The notes below the pieces were generated by a model, which saw only the letters and a list, made by a program, of their open reading frames with translations, made no database searches and was not told where the DNA came from. Shown here in pieces: positions 1 to 6,960 of a stretch of DNA of 7,486 bases. The stretch is taken from the NCBI GenBank assembly GCA_012511925.1, contig JAAZFD010000098.1, positions 1-7,486 on the forward strand, read 5' to 3'. Numbering within the stretch: position 1 is the first letter of the stretch; each line of letters opens with the position of its first letter. A program made the translations under genes and the position numbers. This stretch comes from Clostridiales bacterium (GTDB lineage: Bacteria; Bacillota; Clostridia; Christensenellales; CAG-138).

Positions 1-31
1 CACTCAATCGTTCCCGGGGGCTTAGCCGTTA
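1..31 (-). repeat. Second copy of the guaA 3' end (possible att site)
   Basis: These 31 bases match 77-107 exactly and in the same orientation, with a 76-bp period. On the minus strand they carry the codons for the last residues of GMP synthase ([10 protein letters not shown]), but they lie beyond the guaA stop codon and are not joined to a gene body. The match may continue left of the window. The 3' end of guaA is a documented integration hotspot for genomic islands, so an attachment-site role is plausible. A small local duplication is the alternative. Confidence 0.75.
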
Positions 32-51
32 CTTTATGCAACAATCGCATT

Positions 52-76
52 GGAGTAGGGTTTCTCCCCTCACTCC
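52..76. other. Imperfect hairpin over the guaA stop codon
   Basis: Bases 52-60 can pair with 67-76 (GGAGT with ACTCC, and AGGG with CCCT, with one bulged base), forming a nine-pair stem that includes the guaA stop. No T-run follows on the minus strand, so it does not read as a standard intrinsic terminator. It lies between the two 31-bp repeats and might be structural or part of a recombination site. Confidence 0.35.
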
Positions 77-1596
77 CACTCAATCGTTCCCGGGGGCTTA
101 GCCGTTATATCATATACAACCCGATTTACGCTCTCAATCTCGCCAATAATCCGCTCGCTAACACGCATCAAAAGCTCATAAGGCAAGTGCGCCCACTCAA
201 CCGTCATAGCGTCCGAGGAATTAACCGCACGAACCGCCACGCAATAATCATAAGAACGCTCGTCGCCCTTCACACCCACGCTTTGAACGCCCGTAAACAC
301 CGTAAAGTATTGCCAAATATCATGCTCTAAGCCCGCCTTGGCTACCTCTTCCCTCAAAATCGCATCGCTTTCACGCACAATTTCAAGACGCTCCTCGGTA
401 ACCTCACCCTTTACTCGAATAGCAAGACCGGGACCCGGGAATGGCTGTCTCCAAACTAACTCATGCGGAATCCCCAACGCTTCACCCAACTGACGCACCT
501 CGTCCTTGAACAACGTACGCAAAGGCTCTAATAATCCCTTGAAGCTGATGTTTTTGGGAAGTCCCCCAACATTGTGGTGGCTTTTAATTACAGCAGAACC
601 ATGGTGTCCGCTTTCGATTACGTCTGAATAGATTGTGCCCTGCAACAGAAAATCTGCGCCGCCAAGCATAAGCGCTTCTTCCTCGAAAACTCGAACAAAC
701 TCCTCGCCTATTATCTTGCGTTTCGTTTCGGGGTCGGTAACTCCCTTTAGCTTGTCAAGAAAACGCTTCTTTGCGTCAACATGCTTAATGTTCAAACCAA
801 ATTCCTTCGCATAGAAAGCTAAAACCTCTTCAGCTTCGTTCTTGCGCAAAAGACCATGGTCAACGAAAATGCAGGTAAGCCTGTCGCCAATCGCCCTATG
901 CACCAGTGCGGAAGCAACCGAAGAATCCACGCCGCCGCTAAGCCCTGCAATAACCCTGCCATCGCCCACTTGCTCGACAATCGATGCAATAAGCTCTTCT
1001 GTGAAGTTTTCTATCTTCCAGTCGCATTTTAAATTACAAATATTTTTAAGAAAATTCTTAATCATCCTTGTGCCGTTCTTGCATTGGTTCACTTCGGGAT
1101 GGAATTGGAAACCGTAAATCTTTTTCTCTTCATTAGCAAACGCAGCAACAGCGCAATTATCCGTATGCGCAATGCTTTCAAAGCCGCTGGGAAGTTCAAA
1201 CACAGAATCATTATGGTTCATCCAAACGGTATTATCATCAAGTCCCTCAAACAAGGGATGCTCTGTGAAATAAGCAGTCGTTCTGCCGTACTCCCTCTTT
1301 TTGCCACGACCGATTACACCCTTGAACTCATGGGCGATGTACTGCATTCCGTAGCAAATTCCCAAAATAGGAACACCTAGCTCAAATATTTGTGGAATGG
1401 CTTTTCTAGCATTTTCGCCCATCACACTGTCGGGTCCGCCTGTTAAAATTATACCTGAAAGCACCTTGCCCTTTATCTTTTCAACGCTACTTGTGCGGGG
1501 TAAAAGCTCGCAAAATACGCCTGCTTCACGCACGCGCCTCGCTATGAGCTGATTGTACTGCCCGCCAAAATCTACTATTACGATGCGTTCGTTCAT
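70..1596 (-). CDS. guaA: GMP synthase (glutamine-hydrolysing)
   Basis: This cytosolic enzyme makes GMP from XMP, ATP and glutamine, the last step of the guanine branch of purine synthesis. The 508-residue protein has the usual family length and order. An N-terminal class I glutamine amidotransferase carries the nucleophile Cys81 in GICYGMQ, with His166 and Glu168 in FHPEV. The ATP-pyrophosphatase domain has its P-loop SGGVDSS at about 220-226. The C-terminal dimerisation domain ends in the family's typical PPGTIEWE. I chose the start at 1596 because a GGAG lies 8 nt upstream and the conserved core begins at once ([11 protein letters not shown]). An in-frame ATG at 1614 would add six residues but has no clear ribosome binding site. 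The gene has its own promoter and is transcribed away from the methyltransferase. Its 3' end is duplicated downstream. Confidence 0.97.
   Translation of the reverse strand: MNERIVIVDFGGQYNQLIARRVREAGVFCELLPRTSSVEKIKGKVLSGIILTGGPDSVMGENARKAIPQIFELGVPILGICYGMQYIAHEFKGVIGRGKKREYGRTTAYFTEHPLFEGLDDNTVWMNHNDSVFELPSGFESIAHTDNCAVAAFANEEKKIYGFQFHPEVNQCKNGTRMIKNFLKNICNLKCDWKIENFTEELIASIVEQVGDGRVIAGLSGGVDSSVASALVHRAIGDRLTCIFVDHGLLRKNEAEEVLAFYAKEFGLNIKHVDAKKRFLDKLKGVTDPETKRKIIGEEFVRVFEEEALMLGGADFLLQGTIYSDVIESGHHGSAVIKSHHNVGGLPKNISFKGLLEPLRTLFKDEVRQLGEALGIPHELVWRQPFPGPGLAIRVKGEVTEERLEIVRESDAILREEVAKAGLEHDIWQYFTVFTGVQSVGVKGDERSYDYCVAVRAVNSSDAMTVEWAHLPYELLMRVSERIIGEIESVNRVVYDITAKPPGTIEWE
77..107 (-). repeat. 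guaA 3'-end copy inside the gene (partner of 1-31)
   Basis: This is the in-gene member of the exact 31-bp direct repeat. It codes for the last residues of GMP synthase and contains a CCCGGG palindrome. To the right of both copies the sequence diverges at once, so on that side the repeat boundary is sharp. Confidence 0.75.
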
Positions 1597-1604
1597 CTTT
1601 CTCA

Positions 1605-1608
1605 CTCC
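1605..1608 (-). promoter_or_regulatory. Ribosome binding site that sets the guaA start
   Basis: GGAG on the minus strand lies 8 nt before the ATG at 1596. It falls inside the six-codon extension that an ATG at 1614 would add, and so favours the shorter protein. Confidence 0.7.
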
Positions 1609-1632
1609 GTTCATAAAATCTTCTAAGGAATA

Positions 1633-1661
1633 ATTATATCAGTAAATGCGTAAAATTACAA
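1633..1661 (-). promoter_or_regulatory. guaA promoter
   Basis: On the minus strand a TTGTAA -35 box (1656-1661) is followed after 17 nt by a perfect TATAAT -10 box (1633-1638). Transcription would start near 1626, leaving only about 30 nt of leader, too short for a purine riboswitch. The rest of the 1615-1800 spacer is AT-rich and I see nothing else in it. Confidence 0.7.
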
Positions 1662-1800
1662 TCTTATGACTTCAATATATTATAGCAGTTTGAAAACGAT
1701 TTTGCACTAACCATATTATGCATTTAAATAACATATTTTGGTTAAATTGATTTAAAATTATGGAATAATTGTAACAATATGCAATGGAAACACTTACCTT

Positions 1801-1829
1801 TTGACAATTAAGATTTTAAATTTTATGCT
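1801..1829 (+). promoter_or_regulatory. Promoter of the DNA methyltransferase gene
   Basis: A perfect TTGACA -35 box (1801-1806) is followed after 17 nt by TATGCT (1824-1829). The inferred start near 1836 leaves a short leader of about 27 nt ahead of the start codon. The layout is that of a strong housekeeping-sigma promoter, back to back with guaA. Confidence 0.7.
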
Positions 1830-1851
1830 TGTTAATATATAAGACAAATGT

Positions 1852-1858
1852 GGAGGAG
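1852..1858 (+). promoter_or_regulatory. Ribosome binding site that sets the methyltransferase start
   Basis: GGAGGAG lies directly before the ATG at 1863, with 6 nt from its GGAGG core. It sits inside the codons that an upstream ATG at 1848 would use, so 1863 is the likelier start. Confidence 0.75.
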
Positions 1859-1862
1859 CAAA

Positions 1863-2816
1863 ATGGCGGGGCAAGGAATGCGAAATCGCACAATACAGCT
1901 TTCTGAAATTGATATAGAAAGCTACTCAAATAGGTGCTTAAGGGGCGATTCAGCTTTTACTATTGCTGACTTGCAAAACAAAGTAATAATAGGAAACTCT
2001 TTCGAAACATTTCCGCTGCTTCCTGACAATTTTGTAGATTTACTGATTGTTGACCCTCCATATAATCTTTATAAGTCATACGGCAAAACAAACTTCAAGA
2101 AAATGAGTGAAGCTCAATACATAGAATTCACCGAAAAATGGATAGAGGGGCTTTTACACACACTAAAAAATAGTACATCAATTTATGTTTGTTGCGATTG
2201 GAATTCCTCTACACTAATAGCCGCGGTGTTGAAGCGTTATTTCACAATTCAAAACAGAATCACTTGGCAAAGGGAAAAGGGCAGAGGCGCACTTCGTAAT
2301 TGGAAAAACTCTATGGAGGATATTTGGTTTTGCACCGTTTCTAAGGATTTTACATTCAATGTTGATGATGTGAAAATGCGCCGAAGGGTTATTGCACCCT
2401 ACAAGGTTGACGGTAAGCCAAAGGATTGGTTTGAAAGCAAGCAAGGTAATTTCAGAGACACATACCCCTCGAATTTTTGGGATGATATTTCTGTTCCGTA
2501 TTGGTCTATGTCCGAAAACACACCGCACCCAACACAAAAGCCCGAAAAGCTAATAGCAAAGCTCATACTTGCAAACTCGAACAAAGGCGATTTTGTTTTC
2601 GACCCGTTTTTAGGCTCGGGAACTTCCGCAGTAGTCGCAAAGAAGCTTGAACGCAATTTTTTAGGAATAGAGCTTGAGAGTGAATACTGCGCATACACAC
2701 AAAAACGACTTGAATTAGCAGACGAAAACAAGTCAATACAGGGCTATACAGACGGAGTTTTTTGGGAACGCAACACAGCCAATATTCAAAAGCCTAAAAA
2801 AGTTATACAGAAATAG
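1863..2816 (+). CDS. Site-specific DNA methyltransferase, beta class (probably N6-adenine)
   Basis: The enzyme is predicted to transfer a methyl group from S-adenosylmethionine to a base in a specific DNA site. The 317-residue protein has catalytic motif IV, DPPYNL, at 64-69, before the AdoMet-binding motif DPFLGSGT at 247-254, which is the beta-class order. DPPY rather than SPPY favours adenine N6 over cytosine N4. The middle, about 130-215, should hold target recognition, and HPTQKPEKL at 222-230 is the usual lead-in to motif I. It looks complete. The site recognised cannot be told from sequence alone. No endonuclease gene is intact beside it. It could be an orphan regulatory or protective enzyme, or the survivor of a restriction-modification pair. 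The gene looks richer in A and T than guaA, which would fit horizontal transfer. Confidence 0.92.
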   Translation: MAGQGMRNRTIQLSEIDIESYSNRCLRGDSAFTIADLQNKVIIGNSFETFPLLPDNFVDLLIVDPPYNLYKSYGKTNFKKMSEAQYIEFTEKWIEGLLHTLKNSTSIYVCCDWNSSTLIAAVLKRYFTIQNRITWQREKGRGALRNWKNSMEDIWFCTVSKDFTFNVDDVKMRRRVIAPYKVDGKPKDWFESKQGNFRDTYPSNFWDDISVPYWSMSENTPHPTQKPEKLIAKLILANSNKGDFVFDPFLGSGTSAVVAKKLERNFLGIELESEYCAYTQKRLELADENKSIQGYTDGVFWERNTANIQKPKKVIQK

Positions 2817-2876
2817 GAAAGTTCGTCCAGGGGTGGACTAAAATATACCCAAAGTGCGGATGAAGCGGGATTCTAA

Positions 2877-2973
2877 TATAAAGGCTATAACCGTTTGTTT
2901 TAACTAAGAATGGGGAAGCTACCTACTTATTGATGGAATGGGACTTCGTGAAAATGTCAAAATCATTTGGTAA
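2877..2973 (+). pseudogene. Possible decayed gene end after the methyltransferase
   Basis: No frame is open for long here, but three overlapping frames together give a coherent peptide: KGYNR (2880-2894), then FVLTKNGEATYLL (2894-2932), then IDGMGLRENVKIIW ending in TAA (2929-2973). This is what the 3' end of a gene looks like after small indels. Its place directly after a methyltransferase suggests a lost restriction endonuclease, but I do not recognise the family. Chance cannot be excluded over so short a stretch. The rest of the 2817-3033 spacer holds only a small GTCCA-GGGG-TGGAC hairpin (2825-2838) and the terminator below. Confidence 0.35.
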
Positions 2974-2984
2974 GATACAATCTG

Positions 2985-3013
2985 TATAAAAGCGGCGGTA
3001 AATATCCCGCCGC
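2985..3013 (-). terminator. Intrinsic terminator of the protease operon
   Basis: On the minus strand a perfect 7-bp GC stem (GCGGCGG with CCGCCGC, 8-nt loop) is followed at once by TTTTATA. It begins 20 nt past the stop codon at 3034. On the plus strand the same stem is not followed by a T-run, so it mainly serves the operon. Confidence 0.85.
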
Positions 3014-3033
3014 ATGCAAATTAAAAAATAGGC

Positions 3034-3894
3034 TTAGGGTGTAGGTATTTTGATAAAAATCCATCTATCGTTATTCGCACTACCAAAGGTATATTCAATG
3101 GCATTTGCACCTTGTAAGGTGCTTGCGTTCTCAATTGCGAGTACCTTTGTAAAGTTACTGGCTTCAGATGCAATTCTATACGAACCATACGAGTCATCAT
3201 TGTTTATAATTTGCCAATATACTGAAGTACCTGACATAGGGATGCTGTCGGTCGGATATAGTTGAACCAAAGCATCGTTCAAGCCACCCGTCACACGCAA
3301 CCCTTTTTCTTGGCAATGCATTGGTGAAAGCGTATAAGTACCATCCCAATGGTATTTAACCCTCCAAAGCTGGTTTGAAGTCATGGTGTTATTGCCGTTA
3401 AACGCATACTGCTTTATTTGAGTTCCATCTGCAGTTGCACTGTTAGGCACATCTAAATAATACCCGCTTCGGACATTCTTAATTCTATTTACACCTTCCT
3501 CAAGTCCTGGGACTTGTAGCGGCTTCACATACTCTATTTCCCACTTAGCAGCTGTGGTAGAACTACTGTAGCTCATTTGCTTGCACCATCTTTGTGTGGT
3601 AACTCCAAGCGCAAATTGGTAATCACTCTCATTTGACATTAGTCTATATGAAGTGTAATTACTGTCATTGGGAATTATCTTCCATTTGTTGCTTTTGGTA
3701 CTGCTGCGGTCATATATAATTACGTTTACGTTTTCGTTTTCGCTTTCGACGGTCAACGATTTATCAATTGCATGCATAGGTCTTAACTCGTAATCACCGT
3801 TATCAGCAATTTTTAACTGCCATAACTTATAATCATAATCAGACCAAGGAAATGTCGCACATCGTGTTTCATTTGTAGTATGACCTTGGTTCAC
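3034..3894 (-). CDS. Detached C-terminal part of the subtilase: two ricin-type beta-trefoil domains
   Basis: This 286-residue frame begins at a GTG two bases after the protease stop, with no ribosome binding site and no signal peptide, so it is probably not an independent gene. It holds most of one trefoil domain (1 to about 125, Trp at 25, 71 and 118) and a complete one (about 131-286, Trp at 177, 227 and 278). The second repeats the lead-in EGVNRIKNxxSGxYLDVPN, close to that of the domain fused to the protease. Ricin-type trefoils bind sugars, so these would have helped attach the protease to a glycan. The frame is open upstream of the GTG (NEYLSV precedes it), continuing the trefoil fold out of frame with the protease. 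It may be untranslated, or made by reinitiation after the nearby stop. Confidence 0.8.
   Translation of the reverse strand: MNQGHTTNETRCATFPWSDYDYKLWQLKIADNGDYELRPMHAIDKSLTVESENENVNVIIYDRSSTKSNKWKIIPNDSNYTSYRLMSNESDYQFALGVTTQRWCKQMSYSSSTTAAKWEIEYVKPLQVPGLEEGVNRIKNVRSGYYLDVPNSATADGTQIKQYAFNGNNTMTSNQLWRVKYHWDGTYTLSPMHCQEKGLRVTGGLNDALVQLYPTDSIPMSGTSVYWQIINNDDSYGSYRIASEASNFTKVLAIENASTLQGANAIEYTFGSANNDRWIFIKIPTP
3723..3746 (-). repeat. In-frame hexanucleotide repeat in the lectin coding region
   Basis: Four imperfect 6-bp units, about GAAAAC on the minus strand, encode ESENENVNV in the second trefoil domain. The 6-bp period means that gain or loss of a unit would keep the frame. Confidence 0.55.
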
Positions 3895-3896
3895 AC

Positions 3897-5951
3897 TTAA
3901 ATACTCGTTCGGTACACTCCCTCGGCTAAAGGGGTCGCATTTTCAAATATCCATTGGTCGTTTCGGCTGGAACCATAGGTATATTGGAAGCATATTGCAC
4001 CCGGATCCATTGAAGCGTTTTGCACTGCAAGCACTTTTGTATAACCGCTGCATTCCGATTGCAGTTGGAATGAGCCACTCGGATTTACGACAATTCTCCA
4101 TCGTGCTGAAGGTGGAATAGCATCAACAAAACCTGGTCTTACAATTGCTTTATCCGAATTTTCTGCACTGCCATTTTCTACTGTAAGTTTTAATAATGTG
4201 CTATGCATAGGAGTAAGCGTATAATTGCCGTTGCTTTGATGTTCTACTCTCCAAATTTGGTTAGATGCATAATTTTGTGTATACTGGATAACCTGCGTTC
4301 CTGTTCCGCCACTGTTTGGGACATCCAAAACAAGTCCGCTTTTCAAATTTCTGATATAATACAGCCCGTCTGGCAACGGATAACCTTGAGCGTCAGGACT
4401 AAACTTTTCGGCGTATTTAAGAGCACCATAAGCATCCAAGAATCTACCGCCGCCAGCGATGTCGTTTGCTAAATTTTCTTTTAGTGTTGCACCGTTTAGG
4501 ATGGATTCTTTCAATTGCGCCGTGGTTAAATGTGGATACTTGCTTTTTACTAATGCAGCAACGCCAGTAACGTGCGGAGCAGAAAACGATGTCCCTCCTC
4601 GCCATTCGTATTTAGTAGCAGTCGTGGTGCCTGTTCCTAATGTCCATATTCGTGACCCTGGAGCAGCAATGTGCACGTAAAATGAACTTTTGTTGGAACC
4701 TTTACCATTACTTGAATTGTACCATAACGAACCATTTTGAGCAGTAGCACCAACAACTATCATGTTCGGTAAGTTGTAGCATCCGGGATACAGCAAGCCA
4801 CTATCAATATTCTGAGCATCATTTCCTGCTGAAGTGACAAATAGCCCGGGGTAGTTTTGTATTGCGGTTTTTACATTGTTGTTATAGTATTGACTCCCAA
4901 GTCCAGCATAACTATAGTTCACAACCGAAATGTTGTTATTAGTGCTATAAGTTAATGCCCTTATTGTTGCGGTAGAGCTTGCACCATCGTTGTTATCAGA
5001 TACTTTTAATGGAATTATTGATGTTCTCCAGTTGACTCCAACCATTCCTTTAGAATTGTTGCCATCTGCACCTACAATCCCCGCCACAGCAGTACCATGT
5101 CCATGTGTACCCGCTGAAGTGTTAAAATCATTATCCGCAGTTGAATAGGAATTAGGAACATCATACAGGCAATTCATTCCTGGTTTCAAGTTTAATGTCG
5201 TTGCTAAATCTTCGTGAGTTGAGACACCGGAATCAATTATGCCTACCTTTATTTGCCGATCGCTCTGCCCGGTTGTTATATCCCATGCTGCTGCGGCGTT
5301 AATCTGTCGTAACCCGTAGCTTTTTTCATAAGAATTTGCGGAATCACTGTAGCTAGGATCGTTTGGTACCGCACATTGTTCAAAAGCACTTAAGAAATTA
5401 GGCTCAACGCTTTCAATAATAGGATGCTTCTCAAGCAGTTTCATAATCTCAAGCACTGCTACTTTACTCGTAGATTTCAACTCAATTTTGAGAATCTGCT
5501 GATAGGTATCTCTGTCAACACCCATTTTATCAATGTCACCATCGAGGTGTGATAAGTCTTCGATAGACGCTATATTCGCTGCAATTCTGCTATCAAAGTG
5601 TGTATACGCATCAAACTCTTCACTTGCACCTGCGAATTTGGCTACTTCATATCTTCCGTTTCTTTGGCTTAGATATTCATCTGAAACAACTGTGGCGATT
5701 TCTTGCACACAAAATTGCCTGTTAATCTCGCTCTCGAATCTGTTGATTACAACAAGCACAACATCATCTGCAAAATCATCTTCAAGCGTTGCCGTGCAAT
5801 AAACCTTTTCTGCAAAGCTATCAGACAAATTATAGTTGGGTTCCTCTAATGGGAGGGCTGTTTCGGATGCCCCCGAATAGGGTAGTTGAACTAAACCCAT
5901 TAGAATTATCAACATCATGGCTATTGATAATAAACATTTTAACCGTTTCAT
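3897..5951 (-). CDS. Secreted subtilisin-like serine protease (S8) with a ricin-type lectin domain, C-terminally truncated
   Basis: This 684-residue exported endopeptidase has a signal peptide (1 to about 28; MKRLK, then a hydrophobic core, cut near SGA). A propeptide follows, whose end (about 150-190) resembles an I9-type inhibitor prodomain. The S8 domain runs from about 200 to 515 with Asp240 in IIDSG, His285 in HGHGTAVAG, Asn377 in SAGN for the oxyanion hole, and Ser455 in GTSFSAPH, so the active site is complete. A trefoil lectin domain covers about 524-674 with Trp at 567, 618 and 667. An AGGAG lies 10 nt before the ATG. The frame ends ten residues into a second trefoil (LAEGVYRTSI), which continues in another frame, so the gene has been shifted and once coded for about 980 residues. 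The remaining protein may still be active. It is co-transcribed 43 nt behind the lipoprotein gene. Confidence 0.93.
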   Translation of the reverse strand: MKRLKCLLSIAMMLIILMGLVQLPYSGASETALPLEEPNYNLSDSFAEKVYCTATLEDDFADDVVLVVINRFESEINRQFCVQEIATVVSDEYLSQRNGRYEVAKFAGASEEFDAYTHFDSRIAANIASIEDLSHLDGDIDKMGVDRDTYQQILKIELKSTSKVAVLEIMKLLEKHPIIESVEPNFLSAFEQCAVPNDPSYSDSANSYEKSYGLRQINAAAAWDITTGQSDRQIKVGIIDSGVSTHEDLATTLNLKPGMNCLYDVPNSYSTADNDFNTSAGTHGHGTAVAGIVGADGNNSKGMVGVNWRTSIIPLKVSDNNDGASSTATIRALTYSTNNNISVVNYSYAGLGSQYYNNNVKTAIQNYPGLFVTSAGNDAQNIDSGLLYPGCYNLPNMIVVGATAQNGSLWYNSSNGKGSNKSSFYVHIAAPGSRIWTLGTGTTTATKYEWRGGTSFSAPHVTGVAALVKSKYPHLTTAQLKESILNGATLKENLANDIAGGGRFLDAYGALKYAEKFSPDAQGYPLPDGLYYIRNLKSGLVLDVPNSGGTGTQVIQYTQNYASNQIWRVEHQSNGNYTLTPMHSTLLKLTVENGSAENSDKAIVRPGFVDAIPPSARWRIVVNPSGSFQLQSECSGYTKVLAVQNASMDPGAICFQYTYGSSRNDQWIFENATPLAEGVYRTSI
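5573..5814 (-). repeat. Prodomain coding region duplicated at 7013-7254
   Basis: This part of the protease gene (residues 47 to about 127) recurs exactly 1440 bp to the right, without gaps and with 21 differences by my count, about 91% identity. Outside it, the flanks are unrelated. Confidence 0.9.
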
Positions 5952-5994
5952 AAAGTTTTATCTCCTTTTGTTTTTATAATTTTGTGTAATCATC

Positions 5995-6678
5995 CTATTG
6001 ATGGGTATAGTACCAATGAATATCCCTGATATCCTCGGGAGTTAATACTCCCGAATTATATGCGGCGAAAATGCTTGTGAACTCTTTATTATCATAAATC
6101 ATTATCACACTTTCTGAGTTTGCAAACTCGAAATGGTAGCCAAAAATATCGCCAATAGCATCTGACGGCGGCGGAGCAGGTATGCCCTCTATATTATGAC
6201 CTAGCATCACAGCTATGCCTCCGCTGTATGTTCCGTAGTATTTGAAAAGCGAAACATTATCTATAGTTACTCCATCCCAATCAACATCGGGGTTGTATGA
6301 GTACCTCTGTTTGATTATTTCAAGGTACGCCTCCTTAATCTCCCTTTCCTTCTCCGCACTCAATTTCGCAGGATTTTTCGGTCTTGCAGTAGGTTCGGGA
6401 GTGGGTTTAGGCGTTGGCTTCTGTGTAGCAGTTGGCTTTTCCGTTGCATCAGCTGTGTTTTGGGGTATGTCGGTTGCATCAGCTGTGCTATCGGGCGTTG
6501 GTGTAGATACTTGCGTTTCATTTGGAGTTGTTGTGTCTGTGGCGAACGGAGTATCAGTTACTTGTACATTAAGTTCTGTTGGTGCTAATGTTACTTCTGG
6601 AACTATTGTATTGTTAGTGCAACCAATAAGCACTAGCAATGAGAGAGCAACAAAAATAGGAATAAAAAGTTGTTTCAT
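5995..6678 (-). CDS. Surface lipoprotein with Thr/Pro-rich linker and small C-terminal domain
   Basis: This 227-residue protein begins with a lipoprotein signal peptide whose lipobox LIGC (17-20) would give a diacylated Cys20 on the outer face of the membrane. Residues about 24-103 form a low-complexity Thr/Pro/Ala linker (TADAT twice, then KPTPKPTPEPTARP) of the kind that spans the cell wall. The C-terminal domain (about 104-227) starts with a charged helix and ends in IFAAYNSGVLTPEDIRDI; similar short endings occur in other Firmicutes lipoproteins, as far as I recall, but I cannot name the family or a function. An AGGAG precedes the ATG by 7 nt. It is the first gene of the operon, with no terminator before the protease. 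A role as partner, anchor or inhibitor of that protease is only a guess. Confidence 0.85.
   Translation of the reverse strand: MKQLFIPIFVALSLLVLIGCTNNTIVPEVTLAPTELNVQVTDTPFATDTTTPNETQVSTPTPDSTADATDIPQNTADATEKPTATQKPTPKPTPEPTARPKNPAKLSAEKEREIKEAYLEIIKQRYSYNPDVDWDGVTIDNVSLFKYYGTYSGGIAVMLGHNIEGIPAPPPSDAIGDIFGYHFEFANSESVIMIYDNKEFTSIFAAYNSGVLTPEDIRDIHWYYTHQ
6443..6487 (-). repeat. Short tandem repeat in the lipoprotein linker
   Basis: A 15-bp sequence occurs identically at 6443-6457 and 6473-6487, a 30-bp period, and encodes TADAT twice. It fits linker growth by slippage or unequal crossing-over and stays in frame. Confidence 0.6.
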
Positions 6679-6926
6679 AATAATCTCCTTTCGATATAAA
6701 AATGCGTGATAGTCTTTGTTATAAACGGTTGTTAATAGTTATCGCAATCATAAGCATCACTCCCTATTCATAGAATACAAATTTAGACACATAATAATGC
6801 CATCTTTTTCTTTTATTTTAAAATGTTTTATGCGGTTAGCAACAGTTACAGCAAAACCAACATAGAGGACTTAACTTTAGTTAGCATAAATGTATACTGC
6901 TTAGTTCAATAATAAATGAACTATCT
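6679..6926 (-). other. Long 5' leader of the lipoprotein-protease operon
   Basis: About 245 nt separate the inferred transcription start from the lipoprotein ATG. On the minus strand it contains a possible 10-codon frame (6751-6719, MIAITINNRL) with AGGGAG 8 nt upstream. A possible 11-codon frame before it ends in a TGA that overlaps an ATG as TGATG. Neither shows a run of one amino acid as in classical attenuation peptides. I see no recognisable riboswitch. The leader is AT-rich and holds no strong long hairpin beyond the inverted repeat at its start. Confidence 0.4.
6902..6923. promoter_or_regulatory. Inverted repeat at the operon's transcription start (possible operator)
   Basis: TAGTTCA and TGAACTA form a perfect 7-bp inverted repeat with an 8-nt spacer, starting about 10 nt past the -10 box and covering the first transcribed bases. 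That is a typical place for a repressor site. It could instead form a small 5' hairpin that protects the transcript. Confidence 0.5.
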
Positions 6927-6932
6927 TACTAT

Positions 6933-6960
6933 ATTTTAACACTATTTTTCCATTTGTCAA
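6933..6960 (-). promoter_or_regulatory. Strong promoter of the lipoprotein-protease operon
   Basis: On the minus strand a perfect TTGACA (6955-6960) is followed after 16 nt by TAAAAT (6933-6938), in AT-rich surroundings. Transcription would start near 6926. The TGA that ends the upstream pseudogene frame lies inside the -35 box. Confidence 0.75.

Noticed and set aside
52..76. Intrinsic terminator of guaA
   Set aside because: The stem overlaps the stop codon and is not followed by a T-run on the minus strand.
842..1380. Two plus-strand frames of 91 and 98 codons inside guaA
   Set aside because: They lie antisense to a well-conserved enzyme, show no recognisable motifs, and have no good start signals.
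1615..1660. Purine riboswitch before guaA
   Set aside because: The inferred leader is only about 30 nt long, too short to hold a riboswitch.
2214..2731. Two minus-strand frames of about 110 codons inside the methyltransferase gene
   Set aside because: They are antisense to a gene with clear motifs, a promoter and a ribosome binding site, and their products look like nothing known.
2825..2838. Terminator of the methyltransferase gene
   Set aside because: The stem has only five pairs and is followed by A-rich sequence, not a T-run.
3890..3925. Programmed ribosomal frameshift joining protease and lectin frames
   Set aside because: There is no classic slippery heptamer or downstream structure at the junction, and six residues expected from the other trefoils are missing, which points to a deletion.
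6242..6709. 155-codon plus-strand frame rich in Val, Gly and Ser opposite the lipoprotein
   Set aside because: Its composition is simply the reverse complement of the Thr/Pro linker. The minus-strand reading has a lipobox and a good RBS, so this one is a shadow.
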